Assembly: GCA_035295845.1 (NCBI GenBank)
Contig: DATGIF010000017.1
Coordinates: 124,001-188,000, forward strand
Origin: Palsa-892 sp035295845
Lineage (GTDB): Bacteria; Pseudomonadota; Alphaproteobacteria; Rhizobiales; Xanthobacteraceae
Length of the DNA: 64,000 nucleotides
Direction of reading: 5' to 3'
Shown here piece after piece: positions 30,949 to 39,261 of this stretch (within the stretch, counting starts at the first letter, position 1; every line of letters starts with the position of its first letter). The notes beneath the pieces are model-generated. The model was not told the origin of the DNA. It searched no databases and saw nothing but the letters and a program-made list of their open reading frames with translations. The translations under genes were made by a program, and so were the position numbers.

Positions 30949-33012
30949 CTACTCCGCCGCCTTGCGCGCCGCCACCACCTGATCCGCCTGCTTGCCGGTC
31001 AATTCCTGCAGGTGGTCGAAGCGGAAGGAAAGCCCGCCGACGCCCGCGGTCGCCGAACGCACCTCGACGATCAGGTCGCCGATCTCGGATTCGGGCAGCA
31101 TCGCCTTCACCACGTCCCAGCCATCCCAGCCTTCGCGCGCGTCAAAGCCGAGGATCTGCCCGCGCCGCTGCGACAGGATCGCGTTGATCTTCGCCGTAGC
31201 GTCGGACGGACAGACGATCTCGACCAGATGGATCGGCTCGAGCAGCACCGGCTGGCATTGCGGCATGCCTTCGTTCATGGCGAGCCGGCCGGCGAGCTGG
31301 AAGGCCATGTCGGAAGAATCGACCGCGTGATAGGAGCCGTCAGTGAGGGTGACGGAAACGTCCACCACCGTGAAACCGAGCGGCCCCGATTTCAGGTAAC
31401 TCTTCACGCCCTCCTCGACCGAAGCGAAATACTGCCGCGGCACGGCGCCGCCGGAGATCGTTTCGGCGAATCGGAAGCCGCTTCCGCGCGGCAGCGGTTT
31501 GATGTCGATCACCACGTCGCCGAACTGGCCGTGGCCGCCCGATTGCTTCTTGTGACGGCCGCGCTGGGTGATCGGCCTGCGGATGGTTTCACGATAGCCG
31601 ACGCGCGGGGTGTGCGTGGTGGTCTGGATGCCGAAGCGCGAGGCAAGCCGTTCGGAGGCAACCCGCAAATGCATCTCGCCTTGACCCCACAACACGATCT
31701 CGCCCGCCTCGGTATTATGGACGACGGAAAGCGAAGGATCTTCCTCCACGAGTTTCGTCAGCGCCTGACCGAGCTTCACGTCGTCCTTGCGCTCGCGCGG
31801 CGCGATCGCAAGCCCCAGCACCGGCGAAAGGGGCACGACCTTGGCAAGCGGTGCGGCCGCCTGCTTTCCGGTCGTGATCGTGTCAAGCGTGTCGATGGAA
31901 TCGAGCTTGCCGAGCGCGACCGTATCGCCTGTCTTGCCGGCGCCGCGCTTTTCGACGGCGGCACCCATTTGTTTGAAGACGCCGGCAACACGCGACGGCT
32001 CGCCCCTGGCGCCGAGGACGCTTGCGCCCTCGCCGATTTCGCCCGCCAGCACGCGCACGACCGAAAGCTTGCCGCCATGCGGCGTGTGTACGGTCTTCAT
32101 CACCTGGCCGATCGCGTCGCTGCCTGGCTTCACGCCGAGCCGCGCCGCCGTCTCGGCGACGCCGGGGGCTTCATGGCGCAACGCCTTCAACAAGCGCAGC
32201 ACGCCATTGGTGCGTGTCGCGGAGCCAATCAGCACCGGGCAGATCGAGCCCTCGCGCAATTCCTTGGCAAGATCGTCAAACACTTTGTCGCGCGGCGGCT
32301 CGATGTCCTCGAGCAATTGCTCCATCAGCTTGTCGTCGTGATCAGCGAGCTTTTCGAGCATGGTAAAGCGCGCATCTTTCTTGCGCGCCTGGCTTTCATC
32401 GTCGAAGTCGACGACCTCGCTCGCCGCGTGCTCGCGATAGATGAAGGCGCGCTCGAGCGCGAGATCAACGAAGCCGACCACGATCCCGTCCTTCCAGATC
32501 GGGATCTGGCGAAGCACCAGGGGCATGCGTGAGGCGGGCTGCAGGAGCGCCAGCGTCTCCCGCACGCGCTTGTCGGCCTTGTCGATCTTGTTGATGAACA
32601 GGAAGCGCGGAATCTTGCGCTCTTCCAGCTCGCGCAGCACCAATTGCAACTGTGGCACCTTACGCTCGTCGGCCTCGCACACAACCACGGCGGCATCGAC
32701 CGGCGGCAGCACCGAGCGCATTTCCTGGACAAATTCGACCGAGCCGGGGCAATCGAGAAACGTATAGGCGTCGCCGATGAAATCGGTGGAGGCGACGGAA
32801 AGCTCGACGCTCATCTTATGCGCGCGCGCTTCGGCGCTCGCATCGCCTACGGTGTTGCCGGCCTCGACCTTGCCCGGCCGCTGCACCGCGCCCGTGCGCG
32901 CCAGAATCGCTTCTAGAAGCGTGGTCTTGCCCGACTGAAAGGGGCCCACGAGCGCGATACAGCGCGGGCCCTTGGAACCACTGCCGTTTGCCGTGTTTTT
33001 GTTGTCCGCCAT
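30949..33012 (-). CDS. Elongation factor G-like GTPase with altered G3 motif
   Basis: The 687-aa protein has the full EF-G layout: G domain (~15-270), domain II, and domains III, IV and V (QCQPVLLEPIHLVEIVCPSD, ILSQRRGQILGFD). G1 is GPFQSGKTT (23-31) and G4 is NKID (141-144). In G3 the usual DTPGH is D87-C-P-G-S91, so the catalytic histidine is a serine. It is a paralog of the canonical factor, of the FusA2-like group in many bacteria, not the main translocase. GTP hydrolysis may be slow or require another residue. Its role is unknown. Confidence 0.9.
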   Translation of the reverse strand: MADNKNTANGSGSKGPRCIALVGPFQSGKTTLLEAILARTGAVQRPGKVEAGNTVGDASAEARAHKMSVELSVASTDFIGDAYTFLDCPGSVEFVQEMRSVLPPVDAAVVVCEADERKVPQLQLVLRELEERKIPRFLFINKIDKADKRVRETLALLQPASRMPLVLRQIPIWKDGIVVGFVDLALERAFIYREHAASEVVDFDDESQARKKDARFTMLEKLADHDDKLMEQLLEDIEPPRDKVFDDLAKELREGSICPVLIGSATRTNGVLRLLKALRHEAPGVAETAARLGVKPGSDAIGQVMKTVHTPHGGKLSVVRVLAGEIGEGASVLGARGEPSRVAGVFKQMGAAVEKRGAGKTGDTVALGKLDSIDTLDTITTGKQAAAPLAKVVPLSPVLGLAIAPRERKDDVKLGQALTKLVEEDPSLSVVHNTEAGEIVLWGQGEMHLRVASERLASRFGIQTTTHTPRVGYRETIRRPITQRGRHKKQSGGHGQFGDVVIDIKPLPRGSGFRFAETISGGAVPRQYFASVEEGVKSYLKSGPLGFTVVDVSVTLTDGSYHAVDSSDMAFQLAGRLAMNEGMPQCQPVLLEPIHLVEIVCPSDATAKINAILSQRRGQILGFDAREGWDGWDVVKAMLPESEIGDLIVEVRSATAGVGGLSFRFDHLQELTGKQADQVVAARKAAE

Positions 33013-33163
33013 CGACGCCTCCCTGAGAAGATCAAGGGACCTGACGCCGCACTCCCTTGCGCGAGGCCAGGGCTTGCCGGCCGGCTAAAAGGCGAGGGCC
33101 GGGGGGACTATCGTTTCAGGTGCGGGCGCGAAGCGCAAGCAAATAGGCTTATGCGCAGCAAGA

Positions 33164-33210
33164 GTATGATTCCGAAAAGCGGGAACCGATTTTCGGCAGG
33201 GACCATGCCC
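33164..33210. repeat. Rhizobial-type palindromic intergenic repeat
   Basis: CCGAAAA (33172-33178) and TTTTCGG (33190-33196) form a hairpin around CGGGAACC-like loop sequence, flanked by ATGAT and CCATGCC. This resembles the TCCGAAAA...GGTTTTCGG palindromic element spread between genes in Rhizobiales genomes. Only one copy is seen in this window. Confidence 0.55.
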
Positions 33211-33220
33211 AGGGATAGCT

Positions 33221-33254
33221 AAAAGAAAAACCGGCCCGGGAAAGCCCGGGCCGG
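33221..33254 (-). terminator. Terminator after the DUF992 gene
   Basis: CCGGCCCGGG (33231-33240), loop AAAG, and CCCGGGCCGG (33245-33254) form a perfect 10-bp GC stem. On the minus strand it is followed by TTTTTCTTTT. Confidence 0.88.
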
Positions 33255-33291
33255 CTGGAATTCTCCTTGGCAATATGCGCGGAGTTTCGCG

Positions 33292-33759
33292 TCAGCGGAG
33301 CGACAAGGCGGTGACGCCGAGCGCCACGCTGAGGCCCACGCTGCCCTCGCCGGAAAGCGGCTGCAGCGCGATCGTATTGTTCGATCCGCCGACCATCGCA
33401 TTGCCGCCAAGGCCGACGCCGATCGCCGCCCCTGCCGAGGCGCCGCCATAGGTGCCGACAAGGTCCTTGCGGTTGATCACTTTGGTGGGAGCAAAAACGC
33501 CCCAAGCCAGCCAGCCTTCGTGCGTCACACCGAGATCAAGACCGATGCGGCCGGCATTGCCCCAATAACGATGCACCGGGCCGCCCGCGTTCGGATAGAA
33601 ATGGCACTGCATGTCGCGTTCCGAAGCGACGACGTAACCGACCGACGGCGCGATATGACATTTAAGAATGCCGACTTCGACGTTGGCGGCAGCGGGCATC
33701 GCCGAGGCGGCCAGCAACGCAGCGGTCGCGAAGGCGGCGGCAAGGTGATGATATTTCAT
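33292..33759 (-). CDS. DUF992 family secreted protein
   Basis: The 155-aa protein has a signal peptide (MKYHHLAAAFATAALLAASAMPAAA is the leader, cleavage before NVE). The mature domain contains GILKCHIAPSVGYVVASE and CHFYP with two Cys, then a Gly-rich segment (GTYGGASAGAAIGVGLGGNA). This is the DUF992 family, restricted mostly to alphaproteobacteria, of unknown function. SD GGAGA precedes the ATG at 33759; the frame upstream is spurious. It lies 68 bp after aatA on the same strand. Confidence 0.9.
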   Translation of the reverse strand: MKYHHLAAAFATAALLAASAMPAAANVEVGILKCHIAPSVGYVVASERDMQCHFYPNAGGPVHRYWGNAGRIGLDLGVTHEGWLAWGVFAPTKVINRKDLVGTYGGASAGAAIGVGLGGNAMVGGSNNTIALQPLSGEGSVGLSVALGVTALSLR

Positions 33760-33827
33760 GGCGTAGCTCTCCTTTGTCTTGGAGCGCACATTTGGAGGTA
33801 GGAATTTGGATTTTTCGGAGGCTGCAA

Positions 33828-35030
33828 TTACCGCAGTGCAGCGCAAAAGCGCTGAATCCGGCTACACGCCTCCTCCAGCTCCTTGATGCCGGTTGCGTAG
33901 GAAACGCGAAACGCCGGCCCGAGCCCGAACGCGGTCCCGTGCACCACCGCGACACCTTCGGCGGCCAGGAGTTCGCGCACAAAATCCTCGTCGGTGGCGA
34001 TCTTGTTGCCCGAAGGCGCGGTCTTGCCGATCGCCCCCTTGCAGAAGGGGAACACGTAGAAGGCGCCCTCCGGCTTCGCGCAGGTGATGCCCTTCGCCTG
34101 GTTCAGCATCGACACCACGAGATCGCGGCGCTCCTTGAACGCCTTGTTATGCTTCGGGATGAAGTCCTGCGGCCCTTCGAGTGCCTCGACCCCGGCCCAT
34201 TGCGTGATCGAAGACGGGTTGGTGGTCGATTGCGATTGCAAGGTGCCCATCGCCTTGATCAACGCTTCCGGACCCGCGGCGTAGCCGAGGCGCCAGCCGG
34301 TCATGCAATAGGCCTTCGACATGCCGTTCAGCGTCAGCGTCCGCGGATAGAGCTTCGGCTCGACCTGTGCCGGCGTCGTGAATTCGAAATCGTCATAGAC
34401 GAGGTGCTCGTACATGTCGTCGGTCAGCACCCACACATGCGGGTGTTTCACCAACACGTCGGTGAGCGCCTTCAATTCGGCGCGCGTGTAGGCCGCGCCC
34501 GTCGGGTTCGACGGCGAGTTGAAGATCAGCCACTTCGTCTTCGGGGTGATCGCGCGCTCCAACGCCGCCGGCTTCATCTTGAAGCCGTCCTCGAGTCGCG
34601 TCTCCACGGCCACGGGCTTGGCGCCGCAGAACAGCACGATGTCCGGATAGCTCACCCAATAGGGAGCCGGAATGACCACCTCGTCGCCGGGGTTGAGCGT
34701 CGCCACCAGCGCATTGAACAGAACCTGCTTGCCGCCGGTGCCGACGGTCACCTGCGAGGGCTTATAGTCGAGGCCGTTCTCGCGCTTGAACTTCTTGCAG
34801 ATCGCCGCCTTCAGCTCCGGAATGCCGTCGACGATGGTATATTTCGTCTCGCCGCGCTCGATCGCGCGGATCGCCGCCTGCTTAATGTTTTCCGGCGTGT
34901 CGAAATCCGGCTCGCCCGCCGACAGCGCGATGATGTCGCGGCCCTGCGCCTTCAGCTCCTTCGCGAGGTTCGAAATCGCGATGGTGGGCGATGGCTTGAT
35001 ACGGCCGATGGACTCGGCGAGGAAAGCCAT
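33828..35030 (-). CDS. aatA: Aspartate aminotransferase (class I, subgroup I-gamma)
   Basis: The 400-aa PLP enzyme swaps the amino group between aspartate and 2-oxoglutarate, and in many bacteria also acts on prephenate. ALSAGEPDFDTPENI opens the fold, the PLP-ring residues are in NPTGAAY and TDDMYEHLVY, and the Schiff-base Lys lies in LNGMSKAYCMTGWRLGY. The start MAFLAESIGRIKPS with GGAG upstream fits the family; an extension to 35114 lacks support. DUF992 follows. Confidence 0.95.
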   Translation of the reverse strand: MAFLAESIGRIKPSPTIAISNLAKELKAQGRDIIALSAGEPDFDTPENIKQAAIRAIERGETKYTIVDGIPELKAAICKKFKRENGLDYKPSQVTVGTGGKQVLFNALVATLNPGDEVVIPAPYWVSYPDIVLFCGAKPVAVETRLEDGFKMKPAALERAITPKTKWLIFNSPSNPTGAAYTRAELKALTDVLVKHPHVWVLTDDMYEHLVYDDFEFTTPAQVEPKLYPRTLTLNGMSKAYCMTGWRLGYAAGPEALIKAMGTLQSQSTTNPSSITQWAGVEALEGPQDFIPKHNKAFKERRDLVVSMLNQAKGITCAKPEGAFYVFPFCKGAIGKTAPSGNKIATDEDFVRELLAAEGVAVVHGTAFGLGPAFRVSYATGIKELEEACSRIQRFCAALR

Positions 35031-35123
35031 GTGAATCTCCGCTTGCCCGCTTCGCAGGCGTGAGTTTCCTACTGGTCCGCGGCACCAACGGCAAGGCTCA
35101 AACCCCTGATACATCGATCAACC

Positions 35124-35402
35124 ATGTTGATGATTGCTGCCACCCTCCTGGCAAGCACTCCCGCGGGCTTCGCCCGAAGCGAGTGCGGAACGGGGATCAA
35201 CGATTGGTGCCCGCCGCCGCCCGCCGACCCGTGCGGCCGGCATACCAATGTCGCGGAATGCAAGGCCGACCCCGCATGCTACGGCTTGCCCTATCGCGGG
35301 GTTTCGTTTCTGCCCTGCGTTCTCGACGCGCGAGGCTTCGGCGTGAACTGCCCCACGGTCGGCTGCACCCGCACGCCGCCAAAGGCCGAGCCGCCGCATT
35401 AG
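35124..35402 (+). CDS. Small secreted Cys-rich protein
   Basis: The 92-aa protein has a short hydrophobic leader (residues 1-17) and eight Cys (C21, C29, C37, C46, C52, C65, C76, C81) in the mature part, with WCPPPPADPC and Pro-rich tail. Eight cysteines in 75 residues imply a disulfide-rich fold. No family is recognised. The gene diverges from aatA and precedes the GT87 gene by 22 bp, so the two may be cotranscribed. Confidence 0.65.
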   Translation: MLMIAATLLASTPAGFARSECGTGINDWCPPPPADPCGRHTNVAECKADPACYGLPYRGVSFLPCVLDARGFGVNCPTVGCTRTPPKAEPPH

Positions 35403-35424
35403 CAAGACCGCGGGACGATCAGGG

Positions 35425-36621
35425 ATGGGGCGTTTCATCGAATCTCTGCGAACCGGAGCTTGGCTCACCGCCGAGCGAATGCGCAGCTATGCCGGGATCC
35501 TGGTCTTGCTCGGGCTGATCGCCCTCGCCGCCCTCCTCGGCACCTCGAATGGCCTCATCGACTACCAGCGCCGCCCGCTCGGCACCGACTTCTCCAACGT
35601 CTATGCCGCGGGGAAATACGTGCTCGAGGGCAAGCCCGCGGCGCCGTTCTCGCCGCCGCTGCAATACGGAAAAGAGCAGTCGATTTTCGGCGCCGACACG
35701 CAGTTCTACGGTTGGCATTATCCGCCGGTCTTTCTCGCGCTCGCGGCGGCGCTGGCGCTCCTGCCCTATTTCATGGCGCTCGCGATCTGGCAGCTTGGGA
35801 CGCTTCCGCTCTATTTATGGAACGTCTTTGCGATTGCCCGCGACCCGCGTGCTCTTTTTTATGCTCTCGCCTTCCCCGCCACCTTCATCAATCTCACCCA
35901 CGGCCAGAACGGATTTTTGACTGCGGCGCTCATCGGCGGCGGGCTGCTCCTGATGGATCGCCTGCCGGTCGTCGCGGGGATTTTGCTCGGCCTCCTTGTC
36001 TACAAGCCGCAATTCGGTCTGCTCATTCCGCTCGCGCTCGCAGTTTCCGCGCGCTGGCGCGTGTTCTGGATCGCGACAGCGACCGTGTGCGCGGTTTGCT
36101 CCGCGACCTACTTTGCGTACGGCGCCGAAGTCTGGGATGCCTTCTTCACCAGCCTCGCCTTCACGCGCACTGTCGTCCTGGAACAGGGCGGCACCGGCTT
36201 CTACAAAATCCAAAGTGTCTTTGCCGCCGTGCGCCTCTGGGGCGGCCCGGTGATCGTCGCCTATGCGGCACAGGCGATCGTCGCGCTCGCCGTGATCTTT
36301 TTTCTCGTGCGCGTCTGGCGAAACGAGTCGGCGCTTCCCTTCAAGGCCGCGGCGCTGATTGCGGGGTCGCTCCTGATCACGCCCTATTCGCTCGATTACG
36401 ACCTCGTGGTCATGGCGCCGGCGCTCGCCTTCCTCGCCGCTTACGGATTGAAGCGCGGGTTTCTCAGTTACGAAAAATCGGCGCTCGCCTTCTGTTGGAT
36501 CGCGCCGCTCTTGACCCGCTCGTTCGCACAATTTCTCGGCCTGCCGCTAGGCCTGATCGCGCTCCTGATTCTATTTACCCTCGCCTACCGCCGCGCTGTG
36601 CGGGAGGGAACCGCGGGCTAG
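35425..36621 (+). CDS. Glycosyltransferase family 87 (DUF2029) membrane protein
   Basis: The 398-aa protein has about nine or ten membrane segments. GTDFSNVYAAGKYVLEG with early Asp, the YGWHYPPVFLALAAALA region, and LLVYKPQFGLLIPLALA are characteristic of GT-C mannosyltransferase-like GT87 proteins, which use polyprenyl-phosphate sugars. The acceptor is unknown. It may be linked to envelope or lipid glycosylation. It follows the small Cys-rich gene closely. Confidence 0.88.
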   Translation: MGRFIESLRTGAWLTAERMRSYAGILVLLGLIALAALLGTSNGLIDYQRRPLGTDFSNVYAAGKYVLEGKPAAPFSPPLQYGKEQSIFGADTQFYGWHYPPVFLALAAALALLPYFMALAIWQLGTLPLYLWNVFAIARDPRALFYALAFPATFINLTHGQNGFLTAALIGGGLLLMDRLPVVAGILLGLLVYKPQFGLLIPLALAVSARWRVFWIATATVCAVCSATYFAYGAEVWDAFFTSLAFTRTVVLEQGGTGFYKIQSVFAAVRLWGGPVIVAYAAQAIVALAVIFFLVRVWRNESALPFKAAALIAGSLLITPYSLDYDLVVMAPALAFLAAYGLKRGFLSYEKSALAFCWIAPLLTRSFAQFLGLPLGLIALLILFTLAYRRAVREGTAG

Positions 36622-36691
36622 TGCCCGCAATCCATCCTGCTACACTCGCAGGCAACAAAGTCCGAAAATCGGGATTTCGCAGGAGGACGCC

Positions 36692-37510
36692 ATGAAGCTC
36701 ACCCCGCAGCAGCTCAAGGATTTCGACGACGAAGGCTATCTCTTCTTCCCCAACTGCTTCAGCGAAGAGGAAGTCGCGGTGCTGCGCGCGGAAGCCGAGC
36801 AGATTTACCGCAGCGATCGTCAGGAAGTCTGGCGCGAGAAGACCGGCGCTCCGCGCACCGCTTTCGCCGCGCACACTTACAACGAGGCGTTCCGCATCCT
36901 CGGCCACCATCCGCGGCTCGTGGAGCCGCTACAGCAATATTTCGGCGAAGGCGTCTACGTCCACCAGTTCAAGATCAACGCCAAGGCCGCCTTCGAGGGC
37001 GACGTCTGGCAGTGGCATCAGGATTACGGCACCTGGGCGCGCGACGACGGCATGCCGGAGCCGCGGGCGATGAACATCGCCGTGTTCCTCGACGAGGTCT
37101 ATCCGATCAATGGCGCGCTGATGATCATTCCGAAGAGCCACAAGCACGGCACGCTCAAGGCCGGCCACGACAAGTCCACCACCTCGTATCCGCTGTGGAC
37201 GCTCGATCAGGAAACGGTGACGCGGCTTTGCGACGAAGCCGCGACCAAGGATCGTCCCGGCATCGTTGCCCCGACCGGCAAGCCCGGCTCGGTGCTCATG
37301 TTCCACGGCAATCTCGTGCATGCCTCGCCGCCGAACATCACGCCCTACCCGCGCAAGATCGTGTATCTGACGCTCTGCGCGGTTTCCAACCACATCACCA
37401 AGTTCACGCGGCCCGAATGGATCGCGCATCGCGACTTCGCGCCGCTTGCGCCGGTCGCGGACGACGCGCTTCTCGCCTACGCGCAAGCCCATAAGGTGGC
37501 GGCAGAATAA
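36692..37510 (+). CDS. Phytanoyl-CoA dioxygenase family protein, EctD-like
   Basis: The 272-aa Fe(II)/2-oxoglutarate oxygenase has the metal triad in VWQWHQDYGTWARDDGMP (His-x-Asp) and GNLVHASPPN (distal His); the R for 2-oxoglutarate follows. The WHQDYGTW...DGMP spacing resembles ectoine hydroxylase EctD, but no ectoine synthesis genes are nearby, so another amino acid or small substrate is likely. SD AGGAGG precedes the ATG at 36692. A methyltransferase gene follows by 36 bp. Confidence 0.9.
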   Translation: MKLTPQQLKDFDDEGYLFFPNCFSEEEVAVLRAEAEQIYRSDRQEVWREKTGAPRTAFAAHTYNEAFRILGHHPRLVEPLQQYFGEGVYVHQFKINAKAAFEGDVWQWHQDYGTWARDDGMPEPRAMNIAVFLDEVYPINGALMIIPKSHKHGTLKAGHDKSTTSYPLWTLDQETVTRLCDEAATKDRPGIVAPTGKPGSVLMFHGNLVHASPPNITPYPRKIVYLTLCAVSNHITKFTRPEWIAHRDFAPLAPVADDALLAYAQAHKVAAE

Positions 37511-37546
37511 CGAGCGGCCGCTCGCTAGCGTCGCAACGGAGCATGC

Positions 37547-38179
37547 GTGGAAGATACGGCCGAAGAAATCCACCGCGGCGGGCATCGGGCCTTCGTCGGC
37601 GGCGATGGTCAATACTGGAATCACGTTTCCGAGTTGCAGTTCGGCTTCCTCGTCAACGAAGGCCTGCGGCCAACGGATGTTTTTATCGATGTAGCCTGCG
37701 GTTCGCTTCGCGGCGGCATCAGGTTCATCGACTATCTCGAGCCCGCGCGTTATCTCGGCATCGATAAGCACATCGAGCTCGTCATCTACGGAGTCGCGGC
37801 GGAACTGGGCATCGACAAGTTCCGGCAAAAACGACCGCGATTCGTGATCTCCGACAGTTTCGAATTCTCGAAGTTCGGAGCGGCGCCGGCCTTCGGGATT
37901 GCGCAATCGCTTTTCTCGCACCTGACCGCCAGCGACATCGTGCGATGCCTCGCGAACCTGCGCGCGGTGGCGGCGCCCGGTTGCCGCTTTTTTGCGACTC
38001 ATCATTGCACCGATGAAGCATTTGCGAACCCGACTGCCTCGCATTCGCACGGCTACTTCGCCTACACGCCGGCAGAGATGGAATCGTTCGGACGCGAGAC
38101 AGGGTGGCAGCCGCACTACATTGGCGCGTGGAATCACCCCCGGCAGCAACACATCATCGAATACCGCAACGCGGCCTGA
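37547..38179 (+). CDS. SAM-dependent methyltransferase-like protein
   Basis: The 210-aa protein has motif I as VFIDVACGSLRGGIRFI and a later strand SDSFEFSKFG, followed by QSLFSHL, typical of class I methyltransferases acting on small molecules. The glycine-rich loop is ACGSLRGG. The GTG start at 37547 has GGAG 6 nt upstream. The substrate is unknown. It follows the EctD-like gene by 36 bp and precedes a GST, so the three may be coexpressed. Confidence 0.82.
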   Translation: MEDTAEEIHRGGHRAFVGGDGQYWNHVSELQFGFLVNEGLRPTDVFIDVACGSLRGGIRFIDYLEPARYLGIDKHIELVIYGVAAELGIDKFRQKRPRFVISDSFEFSKFGAAPAFGIAQSLFSHLTASDIVRCLANLRAVAAPGCRFFATHHCTDEAFANPTASHSHGYFAYTPAEMESFGRETGWQPHYIGAWNHPRQQHIIEYRNAA

Positions 38180-38279
38180 CCGTGCGGCGCCGTTCGTCGC
38201 TGCGTCCAAATCTGCTAGCTTCGGTCACGCAATGGCCGCGTTTGCCGTCATAGTCCGCGCGCCATTGGGGAGCGCCGCG

Positions 38280-38921
38280 ATGTACACGCTCTATTCAATG
38301 CAAATGTCCGGCAATAGCTATAAGGCGCGCATGCTGCTCGCGCGCCTCGGCATCCACTATCGCCTCGTTGAAACTGATATCTTCAAAGGTGAAAACCGCA
38401 CGCCCGAATTCCTGACGAAGAATCCCGAGGGACACGTACCGGTGCTGGAGCTCCCGGGCGGCCAATATCTGCCCGAATCAAACGCAATCCTCGTCTATCT
38501 CGCCGAGGGGACGCCGTATCTGCCCGAGGACCGGCTCGATCGCGCCGAGGTGCTGCGGTGGATGTTCTTCGAGCAGCACAACCATGAGCCCGCGATTGCC
38601 GCCGCCCGCTGGTGGCTGCATCTCGTCAAAGGCGGCCGCGAGCTGCGCACCCACGAGATCGACCGCTGGATGGAACACGGCTACGAGGCGCTATCACTGA
38701 TGGACCGCCATCTTGCCAGCCGGCGCTATTTCGTCGGCGAGCACACCACCATCGCTGATCTCGCGCTCTACGCGCATACGCATGTGGCGCAGGAGGGCGA
38801 ATTCGAACTCGGCGGCTTCCCTCACGTCATCGATTGGCTGGCGCGCATCGCCGGCGAGGCCGGCCACATCAAAATGGATGCGGTGCCGGAAGGCGCGTTG
38901 GCGAGCGCCGGCACCGCCTGA
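38280..38921 (+). CDS. Glutathione S-transferase
   Basis: The 213-aa protein has an N-terminal thioredoxin-like domain (YSMQMSGNSYKARMLLARLG, with a Ser/Asn-rich active site, and the GHVPVLELPGGQYLPESNAI glutathione-binding cis-Pro/Glu-Ser part) and an all-helical C-terminal domain with HTTIADLALYAHTHVA. It would conjugate glutathione to an electrophile. SD GGGAG precedes the ATG at 38280. The longer frame from 37992 is spurious. Confidence 0.9.
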   Translation: MYTLYSMQMSGNSYKARMLLARLGIHYRLVETDIFKGENRTPEFLTKNPEGHVPVLELPGGQYLPESNAILVYLAEGTPYLPEDRLDRAEVLRWMFFEQHNHEPAIAAARWWLHLVKGGRELRTHEIDRWMEHGYEALSLMDRHLASRRYFVGEHTTIADLALYAHTHVAQEGEFELGGFPHVIDWLARIAGEAGHIKMDAVPEGALASAGTA

Positions 38922-39053
38922 CGCCTCCCAAATTAACCAATTGCCGCTTTTCCGCCATCGGGCTACCGCGCCCCATCATCGTTCTGTCGCAATACCGCAC
39001 CGATTGCGGGCGAATCCATGCAGCACACGCACTGATTCGAGGGAATGTCCCAG

Positions 39054-39221
39054 ATGGCCTTTGAAGCTTGCGCCGAAAATGAGCCGCGTTCGATCCGAGC
39101 CGCGGTCCGCCATGGCCGCTTCGGTTCGGCCTGCGCCGCCGCCATGGTCGCGCTCGCGCTCGCCGTTTCCATTTGTGCGATTGCGTTTGCCTTGGGCATC
39201 GATAGCGCCTTCGCCCGCTGA
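39054..39221 (+). CDS. Small single-pass membrane protein, 55 aa
   Basis: From ATG 39054, with GAGGGA 9 nt upstream, a 55-residue frame has a basic/acidic N-terminal half (residues 1-24) and then one 25-residue hydrophobic segment (ACAAAMVALALAVSICAIAF) followed by a short tail ending SAFAR. It could be a small inner-membrane protein. No family is known to me. Confidence 0.5.
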   Translation: MAFEACAENEPRSIRAAVRHGRFGSACAAAMVALALAVSICAIAFALGIDSAFAR

Positions 39222-39261
39222 GAAAGCTGACGCCCTACGCGCAAGCGGTTACGCTAGCGGG

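Noticed and set aside
31012..32532. 506-codon plus-strand ORF opposite the EF-G-like gene
   Set aside because: Shadow of the EF-G-like gene; no domain or SD.
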